Below, piece by piece: positions 56,244 to 64,000 of a DNA stretch of 64,000 nt. Each line of letters begins with the position of its first letter. Position 1 is the stretch's first letter. Both the position numbers and the translations under genes were made by a program. This stretch comes from Geotalea sp. SG265 (GTDB lineage Bacteria > Desulfobacterota > Desulfuromonadia > Geobacterales > Geobacteraceae), in the NCBI RefSeq assembly GCF_022808985.1, contig NZ_JAKZFT010000006.1, positions 1 through 64,000 of the forward strand, read 5' to 3'. The notes beneath the pieces are model-generated. The model searched no databases. It was given only the letters and a program-made list of their open reading frames with translations, and had not been told where the DNA came from.

Positions 56244-56960
56244 TCAGGGGAAAACCATTCGCTCCCTGGCCAGCTCCAGGAATTGCCGCGCCAGCTGCGG
56301 CCCCTTGCCCTCTTCCTCATGTTTGAAGAAAACAAAGATGTCCTTCCAATTTTGCTCCTGTAGCCGATTTATGCAGGCCTTGAGCTCCTGGTGGCCATAA
56401 CCGGGCCTGCGCAGCCTGAGGTAACCCCAACCAGCAGTGGCAACGAAAGGCACCTGCAGATCCCCCTCTTCCTCGGCAATGCACAGCGCCGCCTGATGTT
56501 TATGCAGCAGGTCGAAAACCTCATTCACGAACCAGGATGCGTGCCGGAATTCGAATGCCATACGGCTCCGGGGCGGCAATAACGACAGAAAATCGGCCAG
56601 CCTCGGCAGATCCTTTTTCAAGCCCGGCGGTAACTGGAACAGCAGCGGCCCCAGGCGGTCCTTCAGCGTTCCTGCCACCTCCAGGAGATAGGATAGCGAA
56701 TCGCCGGCATTTTGCAGCCGCTGCACGTGGGTGATCCGTTGCGGCGCCTTGAGCACGAATTTGAAATCGGCGGGAACCTGGCTCGCCCATGCCTCCAGAA
56801 CCGAAGCCAGCGGCATCCGATAAAAAGTGTTATTGATCTCCACTGCCCGGAAACGCTCGGCGTAAAAACGGAGCATCTCCCTGTCGGGCAGCTCCCGCGG
56901 GTAGAAAGTGCCCTTCCACTCCTTATAGGAATATCCGCTGGTGCCGACATAGAGGTTCAT
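56244..56960 (-). CDS. DUF72 family protein (YecE-like)
   Basis: A 238-residue TIM-barrel-like protein. It starts NLYVGTSGYSYKEWKGTFYP and has the conserved VEINNTFYRMP, KAPQRITH, LGPLLFQLPP, AFEFRHASWF and the late FVFFKHEEEGKGP motifs. The family is widespread and has been suggested to be nuclease- or epimerase-like, but no activity is established. GGGGG lies close before the ATG. It follows the DUF4403 gene after 66 bases on the same strand. Confidence 0.9.
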   Translation of the reverse strand: MNLYVGTSGYSYKEWKGTFYPRELPDREMLRFYAERFRAVEINNTFYRMPLASVLEAWASQVPADFKFVLKAPQRITHVQRLQNAGDSLSYLLEVAGTLKDRLGPLLFQLPPGLKKDLPRLADFLSLLPPRSRMAFEFRHASWFVNEVFDLLHKHQAALCIAEEEGDLQVPFVATAGWGYLRLRRPGYGHQELKACINRLQEQNWKDIFVFFKHEEEGKGPQLARQFLELARERMVFP

Positions 56961-57026
56961 GTGCCCCCTTTTTGAATCCGGCTTCGGATTTCACCACGGT
57001 AAATAAAGTTGATGGCATTTCACTAA

Positions 57027-58430
57027 TCAATGAAACACCACCGCCGTCTCCCCTTCCGCGTAAACCTGAATGGATATCCTATCCTTCTGCACCATGACGT
57101 CATTCAGCCTCAAGGTCTTGATGCTGCCGTTGAGGAAGACGTCTTCCGCCAGGTTCACCTTGGCCATGGCCTTGCCCGCCACCTCTCTCGCTTGAACGAT
57201 CCGCCGGGTCAGGTCCATGTTGAGCTTCTCTTTGATGGTGCTCCTGATGGTGCCGTGGAGGAACCAGTCGGCCGATTGCAGGAGCAGGCTTTTCGTCTGC
57301 ATCTCGAAATCCACATCTTCAACGGAAAAGACGTTGGTCTGGGCATTGAACGATGGTTTACAGGTGAGATAGAAGGTCCCCTCCAGGTCACCAGTCGTCA
57401 CCACCTTGACCAGCAACCGCTCACCGTTGCCATACAGGTCCAGGTCCTTCAGCACAACCTTTCTGCCGTCGCTCCCTATTTCCCTGTCGATCAGAAGCGG
57501 CCGGGCAATGGTGCGGAGGTCCTGAAAATGCAGATCAGTATTGAGCGCGATACGGAAAGTGCGGTCGGCGCCGCCAACCAGCTTGAGGTTGGGTAGGGGA
57601 AGCGGCCGGCGAGCCGGCGGGTTCGGTCCCACCACTAGATCGGCATAGGACTTGAGCCCGACACTGAGCCGCACCCGGTCTTTCTCGGCGAGAAGCGGGT
57701 AGAGGAGCACCTCCTGGGGGGTGATGGCCATCCAGGCGTTGTAGTTCTTATCCACAAGCACCGGCTTCTGGGCCGCATTCCAGGCCTTTGCCGCCTGCGC
57801 CCTGAGGGGGAACTGCTCGTTGAGCTTCCGGTTGAGCTGGTCGGAAAGAATGTGCTGCACAGGTTGGGTGGCACTTTCCACGACACTGCGCGGCCTGATG
57901 GAAATGGGACCGATCCTCAGCTCCTCGGCCAGCAGATCGCTCAGCCCCACATAATAAACCTCGGCCACCATCCTCCAGTCGGAGGTCACCGTGGCGCTGA
58001 CCTTGAATTTCAAGGCGCCGGCCACGGCAGGGGTCTTGAAGATGCCGTAGCTTAAGGAAAGGGAAACGGGAATGGTCAGATAGAGGTAGTTGCCGGCGGC
58101 GCTGACGGCAATGGGGCCGGTGCGCGCAATGTCGGCAGTGAGCCCACTGGTCTTGGTGGAACCTCGGTACAGCTCCTTTGGCACCACCCGGTTGATCATG
58201 GCGGCCAGCTCGGCGGTGGATGCCTCGATCCCCACGTTGAGCGTTGATATCTCACGCTTCAACTGGGTACGGCACGCCTCATCCCGAGGGGGAAGCGCAT
58301 TGAGGGTGGTACCCCTGGTGGACTGGGTCTTGAGGGCGGCCATGGTCTCGGAGAGGGAGGCGTTGCCCGCGCTGCAACCTACCAGGGCCGAGAGCAGAAA
58401 AAGGAGAAAAATCTTCATCAATGAGTGCAT
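57027..58430 (-). CDS. DUF4403 family lipoprotein
   Basis: A 467-residue protein. The lipoprotein signal ends in SALVGC, with Cys19 as the lipidated residue. The mature part has two BPI/LBP-like elongated beta-rich halves: LNVGIEASTAELAAMINRVVP near residue 65, and later MAITPQEVLLYPL and TFRIALNTDLHFQDL. Family members are predicted to sit in the periplasm and may bind lipid. AGGAG lies 6 bases before the ATG at 58430; a second ATG at 58418 is possible. The gap of 123 bases to the upstream kinase shows no clear terminator. Confidence 0.85.
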   Translation of the reverse strand: MHSLMKIFLLFLLSALVGCSAGNASLSETMAALKTQSTRGTTLNALPPRDEACRTQLKREISTLNVGIEASTAELAAMINRVVPKELYRGSTKTSGLTADIARTGPIAVSAAGNYLYLTIPVSLSLSYGIFKTPAVAGALKFKVSATVTSDWRMVAEVYYVGLSDLLAEELRIGPISIRPRSVVESATQPVQHILSDQLNRKLNEQFPLRAQAAKAWNAAQKPVLVDKNYNAWMAITPQEVLLYPLLAEKDRVRLSVGLKSYADLVVGPNPPARRPLPLPNLKLVGGADRTFRIALNTDLHFQDLRTIARPLLIDREIGSDGRKVVLKDLDLYGNGERLLVKVVTTGDLEGTFYLTCKPSFNAQTNVFSVEDVDFEMQTKSLLLQSADWFLHGTIRSTIKEKLNMDLTRRIVQAREVAGKAMAKVNLAEDVFLNGSIKTLRLNDVMVQKDRISIQVYAEGETAVVFH

Positions 58431-58553
58431 GGCCGACTCCTGGGGAAATTCGTGCTGCCATTCGCCCTATTCATATAGCACAGCTGCCGCGCCTTGGCAT
58501 TATTTTCTCCCTTGGCAGAGGCAAAGGCCCGTGCATTCCGGCAAAAATTCTTC

Positions 58554-60506
58554 TCAAAGGTTCCGTTCAGCCGGCAAAGTGAAGTAAAAGACGGAACCCC
58601 GGCCCGGTACCGATTCGACCCAGATCCTTCCCCCGTGCCGTTCGACGATCTTCCTGCACGATGCCAGGCCGATACCAGTGCCCGGATATTCCTCGCTGGT
58701 GTGCAGGCGCTGAAATATCTGGAAGATGCGGTCATAGTGCCGGGATTCGATGCCGATACCGTTGTCGCTGACGGAAAAAAGCCATTCGTTCCCCTCCTGC
58801 TTCGCTGAAACGTGCACGTGAGGCAGGATATCGGGCTTTCGGTACTTGAGGCCATTGCCGATGAGGTTCTGGAAAAGCTGGACGAGCTGGTTCTCGTCCC
58901 CCGGTACGATGGGGAGAGGATCATTGTTCACCGTGCCTCCCGATTCCTCAATGCGCTGTTCCAGGTTGGTAACCGCCGCCTTAAATGCCGCATTGGTGTC
59001 CACAGATGCAAACTCCACCTGCCGCGAAATGCGGGAAAAGTTCAACAGACCCTCGATGAGCTTCTGCATTCTGCCGGCCCCGTCGGCGGCATAGCCGATG
59101 TAGGTCCTGGCCTTTTCATCCAGTTGGCCGCTGTACTTGCGCTCAAGCAGGCCGAGATAGCCGGCAATGGTCCGGAGCGGCTCCTGGAGGTCGTGGGAAG
59201 CGAGATATGCGAATTGCTGCAGCTCCTGGTTAGACCTCTGCACCTCGGCAAGGAGCCGCTCCCGGTCCTCTTCAGCCTCCTTGCGTGCGGAGATGTCCTC
59301 GGCGATATTGATGGAGTATTCGGGCAAGTTGCGGGGACCCGGTTGTGCGGAGCGGGTAACGCGCACCCAGATGAGGCCGCCATCCTTCCGCAGGTAACGC
59401 TTCTCTAGGGAATAACTCCGGATGCTCCCCTCCATGAGCATCCGGTAGCGGCTCAGGTCCGGTTCATGATCCTGTGGATGGGTAAAGCTATCAAAGGATT
59501 TCCCCAGCAGTTCCTCCTCCGTATAGCCAAGGGTCTCGCACTGCCTGGAATTGGCCCGCTTCAGCCTGGCCTGGGGATCGAAAAGACTGATGCCCACCGC
59601 GGCATTCTCAAAGATACCCCGGAACCGGGCCTCGCTTTCCCGTGTTTTCTCCGACCAGTGATCAATCAAGGTCCCCATCCGATAGATGAGGCAGGAAAAA
59701 ATGGCAATCCAGGAGAGAATCAGAACGGTCGTGCCAAAGTTGTGTTCATAAAGATGATGCCATTCCCCCTGCAGCCGAAGCCATCCAAGTATGACAGGAA
59801 TTATCAGCGCCGCAGGCAAAAACCTCCTGATCACCATTCCTCCAGGATCGGCGGAGGTAACCCGCGCCATGAGCCCTTCTGTTGGACGGAAGCAGAGCAG
59901 CCCGATGCTGAATAAGAAATTGCCTACCGTTGCCGGCAAGGCAATGACCGTGAACCGTGCAGCTCCATAGAGCCCCTGCACCCCGTACAGGTAGCCCAGC
60001 ATGCCCATCACCGCCAGAAAGTTCATGATCAGGGCAAGTGCCTGGGCAGCCCCGGCGGATCCCTTCCTCTGCCTCAACAGAAGCAGCAGGGACAACCCGG
60101 CAAGGGTATAGGTAATGGCACCGGGCGGCCCCATGCGGTTAGGATGGAGAAAACCGACGGCCCCGGGCGCCTCCTGGGCAAACATCTCGTCGATGCCAAA
60201 ATCAAAGGTGAACAGGTGCTCCAGAAGGGTAAGAAAACCAATGGCCATCACCACGATCGCACAGCCTCGCGCCAGCCAAGGTCCTTTCCTCCCCCCCACC
60301 TCACCAGCCATCATTATCAGCGCTATCGCTGCAAGAAAGAGACAAAGTGCAGCATTGGTCTTCATGGTGATCTGGTAAAGCCCACGGGTGGCCATGACGC
60401 CGGAAAACCAGGCGATGAGATGATAACCGCCGATTGCCGCAGCGACCAGTCCTGCGGCCACCGCAGCAAGCCTGAAGCGGAGTACGGTCTTGTCGCGCCG
60501 ATCCAT
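58554..60506 (-). CDS. Membrane histidine kinase with multi-helix sensor and PAS
   Basis: A 650-residue protein. The N-terminal 280 residues hold about eight hydrophobic helices, a MASE-like integral sensor. A PAS/PAC domain follows (about 290-410), then HisKA with His438 in SHDLQEPLRTIAGYL, and HATPase (about 530-645; GTGIGLA). SHDLQEP is the phytochrome/Cph1-type kinase box. No receiver is attached. ATG 60506 overlaps the stop of the next kinase gene by one base (TGATG), so they are translated together. A frame extending to 60743 lies inside that gene and is rejected. Confidence 0.9.
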   Translation of the reverse strand: MDRRDKTVLRFRLAAVAAGLVAAAIGGYHLIAWFSGVMATRGLYQITMKTNAALCLFLAAIALIMMAGEVGGRKGPWLARGCAIVVMAIGFLTLLEHLFTFDFGIDEMFAQEAPGAVGFLHPNRMGPPGAITYTLAGLSLLLLLRQRKGSAGAAQALALIMNFLAVMGMLGYLYGVQGLYGAARFTVIALPATVGNFLFSIGLLCFRPTEGLMARVTSADPGGMVIRRFLPAALIIPVILGWLRLQGEWHHLYEHNFGTTVLILSWIAIFSCLIYRMGTLIDHWSEKTRESEARFRGIFENAAVGISLFDPQARLKRANSRQCETLGYTEEELLGKSFDSFTHPQDHEPDLSRYRMLMEGSIRSYSLEKRYLRKDGGLIWVRVTRSAQPGPRNLPEYSINIAEDISARKEAEEDRERLLAEVQRSNQELQQFAYLASHDLQEPLRTIAGYLGLLERKYSGQLDEKARTYIGYAADGAGRMQKLIEGLLNFSRISRQVEFASVDTNAAFKAAVTNLEQRIEESGGTVNNDPLPIVPGDENQLVQLFQNLIGNGLKYRKPDILPHVHVSAKQEGNEWLFSVSDNGIGIESRHYDRIFQIFQRLHTSEEYPGTGIGLASCRKIVERHGGRIWVESVPGRGSVFYFTLPAERNL

Positions 60507-62299
60507 CAACGCCCCTCTCCCTCTTTGGCCGGCAGGGTGAAGAAGAAGGTAGATCCTTCTCCCAGTGTGGATTCTACCCAGATCCTCCCTCCATGGTTTT
60601 CCACGATTTTCTGGCAGATGGAAAGGCCGATACCGGTCCCCGGGTAGTCTTCCCGATGATGGAGGCGCTGGAAGATGACGAAGATCCGCTCGTGGTACTG
60701 GGGCTCGATGCCGATGCCGTTGTCGTGCACCCCGAATATCCACTGCTTCCCCTTGCGCACGGCGGAGATGTGGACCCGTGGCGGAACATCCTTCTTGCGG
60801 TATTTGACGGCATTGCCGATGAGATTCTGTAAGAGCTGCAGCAACTGTATTTCATCCCCCGGCACTGTTGGCAGCGCTTCATAGGTAACTTCAGCACCGG
60901 CTTCCTCAAGTGAAAGCCGCATGTTGTCCAGGGCCTGCTGCATCACCGATTCCATCGCTACCGGGGCCGGAGGTCTTTCGCTCCGGCCGACGCGGGAAAG
61001 GGCAAGCAGGTCGTCGATGAGTGAGGACATGCGGTGGGCCGCTTCGACCATGTACGAGATATAGGTATCCGCCTTCTCATCCAGCTTCCCCTGGTAGCGT
61101 CGCTGCAGAAGCTGTGCATAGCTGGTCACCATGCGAATCGGCTCCTGGAGGTCGTGGGACGAGACGTAGGCGAACTGCTGCAGTTCGGCGTTGGACCGCT
61201 GCAACTCGGCAATAAGGCGCTCACGCTCATTCTCGGACTGTCGCTGGGACGAAATGTCCCGGAGGGTGAGCAAGCCGACGAAGGGCTTTCCCCGCCCATC
61301 GCGAATGAGGACCCCGCTGAAACTGAAGGTTCGCTGCCAAGGCTTTTTCCTCCGTTTGACAACCAGCTGGTACTCGCGAAACTCCTCCCCGCGCAAAATC
61401 CGCTTGATGGGCAATTGCTCGACCGGCACTGGCTTTCCATCCAGCTGCAGCAGTTCGTAGACCTGGCCCAGATTCTGACATGAAGCAACATCGTCCACCT
61501 GGCTCTCGTACCCGTACATCTGCAGGGCAGCATGGTTCCACTGCAGACCTTCGCTGGGCGGGTCTATGAGAATCAGCCCCTCTCCAAGGTTTTCGACGAC
61601 GTTCTTCAGCCGGTACTCGCTCTCTTCCAAAGCATGGTACAGAATGGTTTTTTCCAAAGCTGAAGAGACTAGCCCGATGGCATTCCCGATGCTGACCAGG
61701 GTTTCATGACCGGCATCCACTTTGCGGTAGAATTGGGTATGCTCTGTGGAATTACCGACCGCCAGCAGGGCTTGAGGAGGAAAATTGCTACCCAGTGGGA
61801 AAATAAAAAATTCATCCAGGTAGGCAAGTGCGCCGAATGCGCTCAGTTCAGCGTCTTCCGAACCTGCCGTGCATACAAGGAATTCCTCGCCTCGTGCGAA
61901 AGATGCCGGCAAAGGCCCGTCACGGCCGATAGTAAGCGCTGCCACACAACTTTTTTCCTTATCGTCGTAATAGCCGGCCAGGGCTGCGACCCGGTAATCG
62001 TCGCTATCACCACTGAATCTCAGGGCTATTGCCCTTTCATAGTCAAGGTTGCAGGTGAAGTAGTCAACGGTATGCCGGAACATCTCCGAGAGCTCAACCG
62101 TCTCGTTAAGGGCTTTGTTCAATTCATACAGATCCTTGTACTCCTTGAGCTGGGCGTCCAGTTCCTCCTGATACCGGTAGAGCCTGCTCTCTGCCTTGAC
62201 CAGCCGTTTTACCTGTTCGGAGAGGGTCTTGATTTCCTGCCGCAGCATTGCGACCTGATCGTCGTTGCCGGGCGGGATATGGAAATCGTCTTTTTTCAT
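60506..62299 (-). CDS. Soluble GAF-PAS histidine kinase
   Basis: A 597-residue cytosolic kinase. An N-terminal coiled coil (about 12-68) leads into a GAF domain (70-220), a PAS domain (228-350, ending GLLTLRDIS), HisKA with His382 in SHDLQEPIRM, and HATPase (about 480-590; GTGIGLS). It shares the SHDLQEP box and closing FFTLPA with its two neighbours. ATG 62299 follows a GAGAGAG-rich site; the frame upstream to 62365 overlaps the FIST gene. It is 24 bases after the FIST gene, so FIST, this kinase and the membrane kinase form one operon. Confidence 0.92.
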   Translation of the reverse strand: MKKDDFHIPPGNDDQVAMLRQEIKTLSEQVKRLVKAESRLYRYQEELDAQLKEYKDLYELNKALNETVELSEMFRHTVDYFTCNLDYERAIALRFSGDSDDYRVAALAGYYDDKEKSCVAALTIGRDGPLPASFARGEEFLVCTAGSEDAELSAFGALAYLDEFFIFPLGSNFPPQALLAVGNSTEHTQFYRKVDAGHETLVSIGNAIGLVSSALEKTILYHALEESEYRLKNVVENLGEGLILIDPPSEGLQWNHAALQMYGYESQVDDVASCQNLGQVYELLQLDGKPVPVEQLPIKRILRGEEFREYQLVVKRRKKPWQRTFSFSGVLIRDGRGKPFVGLLTLRDISSQRQSENERERLIAELQRSNAELQQFAYVSSHDLQEPIRMVTSYAQLLQRRYQGKLDEKADTYISYMVEAAHRMSSLIDDLLALSRVGRSERPPAPVAMESVMQQALDNMRLSLEEAGAEVTYEALPTVPGDEIQLLQLLQNLIGNAVKYRKKDVPPRVHISAVRKGKQWIFGVHDNGIGIEPQYHERIFVIFQRLHHREDYPGTGIGLSICQKIVENHGGRIWVESTLGEGSTFFFTLPAKEGEGR

Positions 62300-62322
62300 G
62301 CCCTCTCTCTCGCTCGCGCCGT

Positions 62323-63513
62323 TCAGTAGATGGCGGTCACCACGGCGGTGAAATTGTGGAGGCAATTATTGCAGTTGACTGGGCCGATTTCGCCATAGGT
62401 ATAAAATCCGATCCAGGGCACGTCGTGCCCGATTCTTTGCTGGAGCGAGGCGATCAGCTCGTTTTTCTCCTGCTCCCGGAAGACAGCCTTCCCCCGACCC
62501 ATGCACTCGAACTGCATGACGAATTTGGGCTGCCGTCGTCCCATCTGCTGCCGGATGCGGTCGGAAACCGAAAAAAGTCCATGGCGAATCAGTTCTTTGT
62601 CGCGACGAAGAATCCACAGCTCGGTTCCGTCACGCACGTCGGACTGGATGGTCACGCAGCCTTGCCGGTCATCCATGGCCATCATGTAGCGGACAAGGAA
62701 ATCGCCGTACTCTTCCCTGATGGCTGCGGGAGCCCTGAAGCCCAGGCAGAGATTCAGGGAGATCTTGTTCCACTGGCTCATCCAGTCTCCTTCCACATAG
62801 TCCTTCAGGAGTTCGAGAACAGGCATGCCGTCGATTTCATAGATGATGTTCCCTTTGCTGCGAGTGATGACGTGCTTCGTCCCGACCGGGACGCAGCCGT
62901 GGTTGATGCCGCAGGTGATGCTGCCACGGCCCGACATGACGACGCAGGAAATCCCTTCGGAGAAGGCCTCGTCGTCATGATACTGGTAAGTTCTGCGGGT
63001 GACCCAGTTGTCGGCGGCCAAGCCGCCGAAGAGGCAGAGACCATGTCCGTCCCCAAGGCTTTTTTCCAGGGCTGCCCTGAAGGGGTCGAAGTCGATGACG
63101 AATCCGTCGATGAAGAGAAAGCAGCATATTGTTTCGGTGCTAAGCCACGGTTTGATCGCTGCCGCCAGCCGACCGCCCCCGAAATCCGCTTCCTGGCCGA
63201 TGTCCTTCAGGCGGGTGTTGCGAAAACGGAGTTCGTCGGATTTTATGGCCATGACACAGACACTGAAATTTGTTTCTGCGGCCACCCCGTTGGTGATTAT
63301 CCCTTCCCCGGAGCATCCGGCCAGGGGAGCGTTCCCGGTTGCCTCACGCACGGCACCAATGAGCTGTTGCTGATCGTATCCGACGGTCGCAAACACGAAG
63401 ACGAAGTCAGGGGCCCCGATACCCTTCTGCTCAAGAGCCTTAAGAGCAGCCTCCCTCCCTGCTTCCCTTGGATTTCTATTAAAGCTGTGTCCAACTCCTG
63501 CCACTGTTGTCAT
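62323..63513 (-). CDS. FIST sensory domain protein
   Basis: A 396-residue stand-alone FIST protein, with FIST_N (about 35-225, including GCSGEGIITNG and FGGLAADNW) and FIST_C (about 235-375). FIST domains are predicted to sense small molecules such as amino acids and usually sit in or next to signalling proteins. There is no signal peptide or membrane segment. The C-terminal segment keeps two nearby cysteines (NCNNC). AAGGATG lies before the ATG, which overlaps the upstream kinase stop by 4 bases. It is thus between two kinase genes and could feed ligand state to one or both. Confidence 0.9.
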   Translation of the reverse strand: MTTVAGVGHSFNRNPREAGREAALKALEQKGIGAPDFVFVFATVGYDQQQLIGAVREATGNAPLAGCSGEGIITNGVAAETNFSVCVMAIKSDELRFRNTRLKDIGQEADFGGGRLAAAIKPWLSTETICCFLFIDGFVIDFDPFRAALEKSLGDGHGLCLFGGLAADNWVTRRTYQYHDDEAFSEGISCVVMSGRGSITCGINHGCVPVGTKHVITRSKGNIIYEIDGMPVLELLKDYVEGDWMSQWNKISLNLCLGFRAPAAIREEYGDFLVRYMMAMDDRQGCVTIQSDVRDGTELWILRRDKELIRHGLFSVSDRIRQQMGRRQPKFVMQFECMGRGKAVFREQEKNELIASLQQRIGHDVPWIGFYTYGEIGPVNCNNCLHNFTAVVTAIY

Positions 63514-64000
63514 GACGCATCCTTTGCCGGAGGCCTCAGCTCCGCGCCTTCCTGCTTATCCCCTACCGGAAGTGTGAAGAAGAAGGTCGAACCACCACCA
63601 GGTTTCGACTCGACCCAGATCCTTCCGCCGTGGCGCTCGACGATCTTCTTACATGTGGCCAGGCCAATTCCGGTGCCCGGGTACTCATCCTCGGTGTGCA
63701 GGCGCTGAAATATCTGGAAGATGCGATCGTAGTGCTGACGTTCGATGCCGATGCCGTTGTCTCTCACGGCAAAGAGCCAATGGGCTCCAGTCTGCCTTGC
63801 CGACAGATGAACCTTTGGAGAAGCACCCGGCTTTCTGTATTTTAGGCCGTTGCCGACCAGGTTCTGAAGAAGCTGGACCAGCTGAATCTCGTCGCCACGC
63901 ACAACCGGCAGGGGGGTTGCCGTCACCCGCCCCCCAGATTCCCGGATTCTCTGTTCCAGATTGGCTGTCGCGACGGCAAAAACTGCATTCATGTCGACCG
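63510..64000 (-). CDS. Histidine kinase, C-terminal part (cut by window edge)
   Basis: Only the last 163 or so codons are in the window; the frame stays open to base 64000. It contains the HATPase domain: N-box LLQNLVGNGLKYRK, G1 VRDNGIGI, G2 GTGIGLAT, closing in STFFFTLPVGD. This part is very like the kinase at 58554-60506 in both protein and DNA: a 30-base run (63695-63724) recurs exactly at 58691-58720. So the two are recent paralogues. Its stop overlaps the FIST start by 4 bases. The sensor part lies outside the window. Confidence 0.88.
   Translation of the reverse strand, partial: VDMNAVFAVATANLEQRIRESGGRVTATPLPVVRGDEIQLVQLLQNLVGNGLKYRKPGASPKVHLSARQTGAHWLFAVRDNGIGIERQHYDRIFQIFQRLHTEDEYPGTGIGLATCKKIVERHGGRIWVESKPGGGSTFFFTLPVGDKQEGAELRPPAKDAS

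Noticed and set aside
56964-56990. AATCCG/CGGATT hairpin before the DUF72 gene as a terminator
   Set aside because: The stem is 6 bp, no T-run follows, and the adjacent G-run is the ribosome site of the next gene.

Overview
The window looks like a chromosome segment of a Geobacter-type bacterium (Desulfuromonadia, Geobacteraceae sensu lato). The signs are a frdCAB-type fumarate reductase/succinate dehydrogenase, a decaheme c-type lipoprotein beside a heme-bearing outer-membrane beta-barrel, the trpA-accD-folC order, many hybrid histidine kinases, PilZ and HD proteins, and moderately GC-rich coding sequence with strong Shine-Dalgarno sites. This is inferred from gene content; no 16S gene is present. 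I see no transposase, phage gene, tRNA, rRNA gene or CRISPR array.

Layout. 1-370: no gene, but three tandem promoters of rRNA-operon type fire leftward out of the window. 371-9887: O-acetylhomoserine sulfhydrylase, malQ, a 54-residue small gene, ftsH, an orphan Cas6-like protein and the frdCAB operon, which has a long structured leader. 10285-13866: tgt, a secreted protein, mazG, a cluster of DnaA boxes and ogt. 13863-18333: an overlapping operon of tungsto-aldehyde oxidoreductase, class II aldolase-like protein, murJ and ogt. 18413-23027: a sugar-nucleotide block (rmlB, rmlD, phosphomannose-isomerase cupin, nhaA, GDP-mannose pyrophosphorylase). 23069-28365: lptD, folC, accD, trpA. 28381-34486: a chemoreceptor and a cytochrome locus (monoheme cytochrome, heme-tagged beta-barrel, divergent decaheme lipoprotein). 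34557-38960: ABC-F ATPase, a 172-bp inverted-repeat element, a transglycosylase-like lipoprotein and trpB. 39044-48907: trmL, small membrane and secreted proteins, an HD/PilZ pair, class II fructose-bisphosphate aldolase, a P-type ATPase, tRNA 2-selenouridine synthase and a hicAB toxin-antitoxin pair. 48924-64000: a signalling region with a triple-receiver hybrid kinase, CheR, CheB and another hybrid kinase, then DUF72 and DUF4403 proteins, then a FIST sensor protein translationally coupled to three related histidine kinases.

How it fits together. frdCAB is the respiratory/TCA succinate-fumarate step. The cytochrome locus could carry electrons from periplasm to cell surface. The envelope genes (lptD, rml, manC-like, murJ) supply outer membrane, O-antigen and peptidoglycan. 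The right-hand third is almost entirely signal transduction. The points most worth a second look are the orphan Cas6-like protein, the structured frd leader with its short upstream ORF and GTATAC operator, the DnaA-box cluster, the heme-barrel/decaheme locus, the FIST-kinase operon, and the aldehyde oxidoreductase operon whose aldolase partner appears to carry a decayed duplicate domain.
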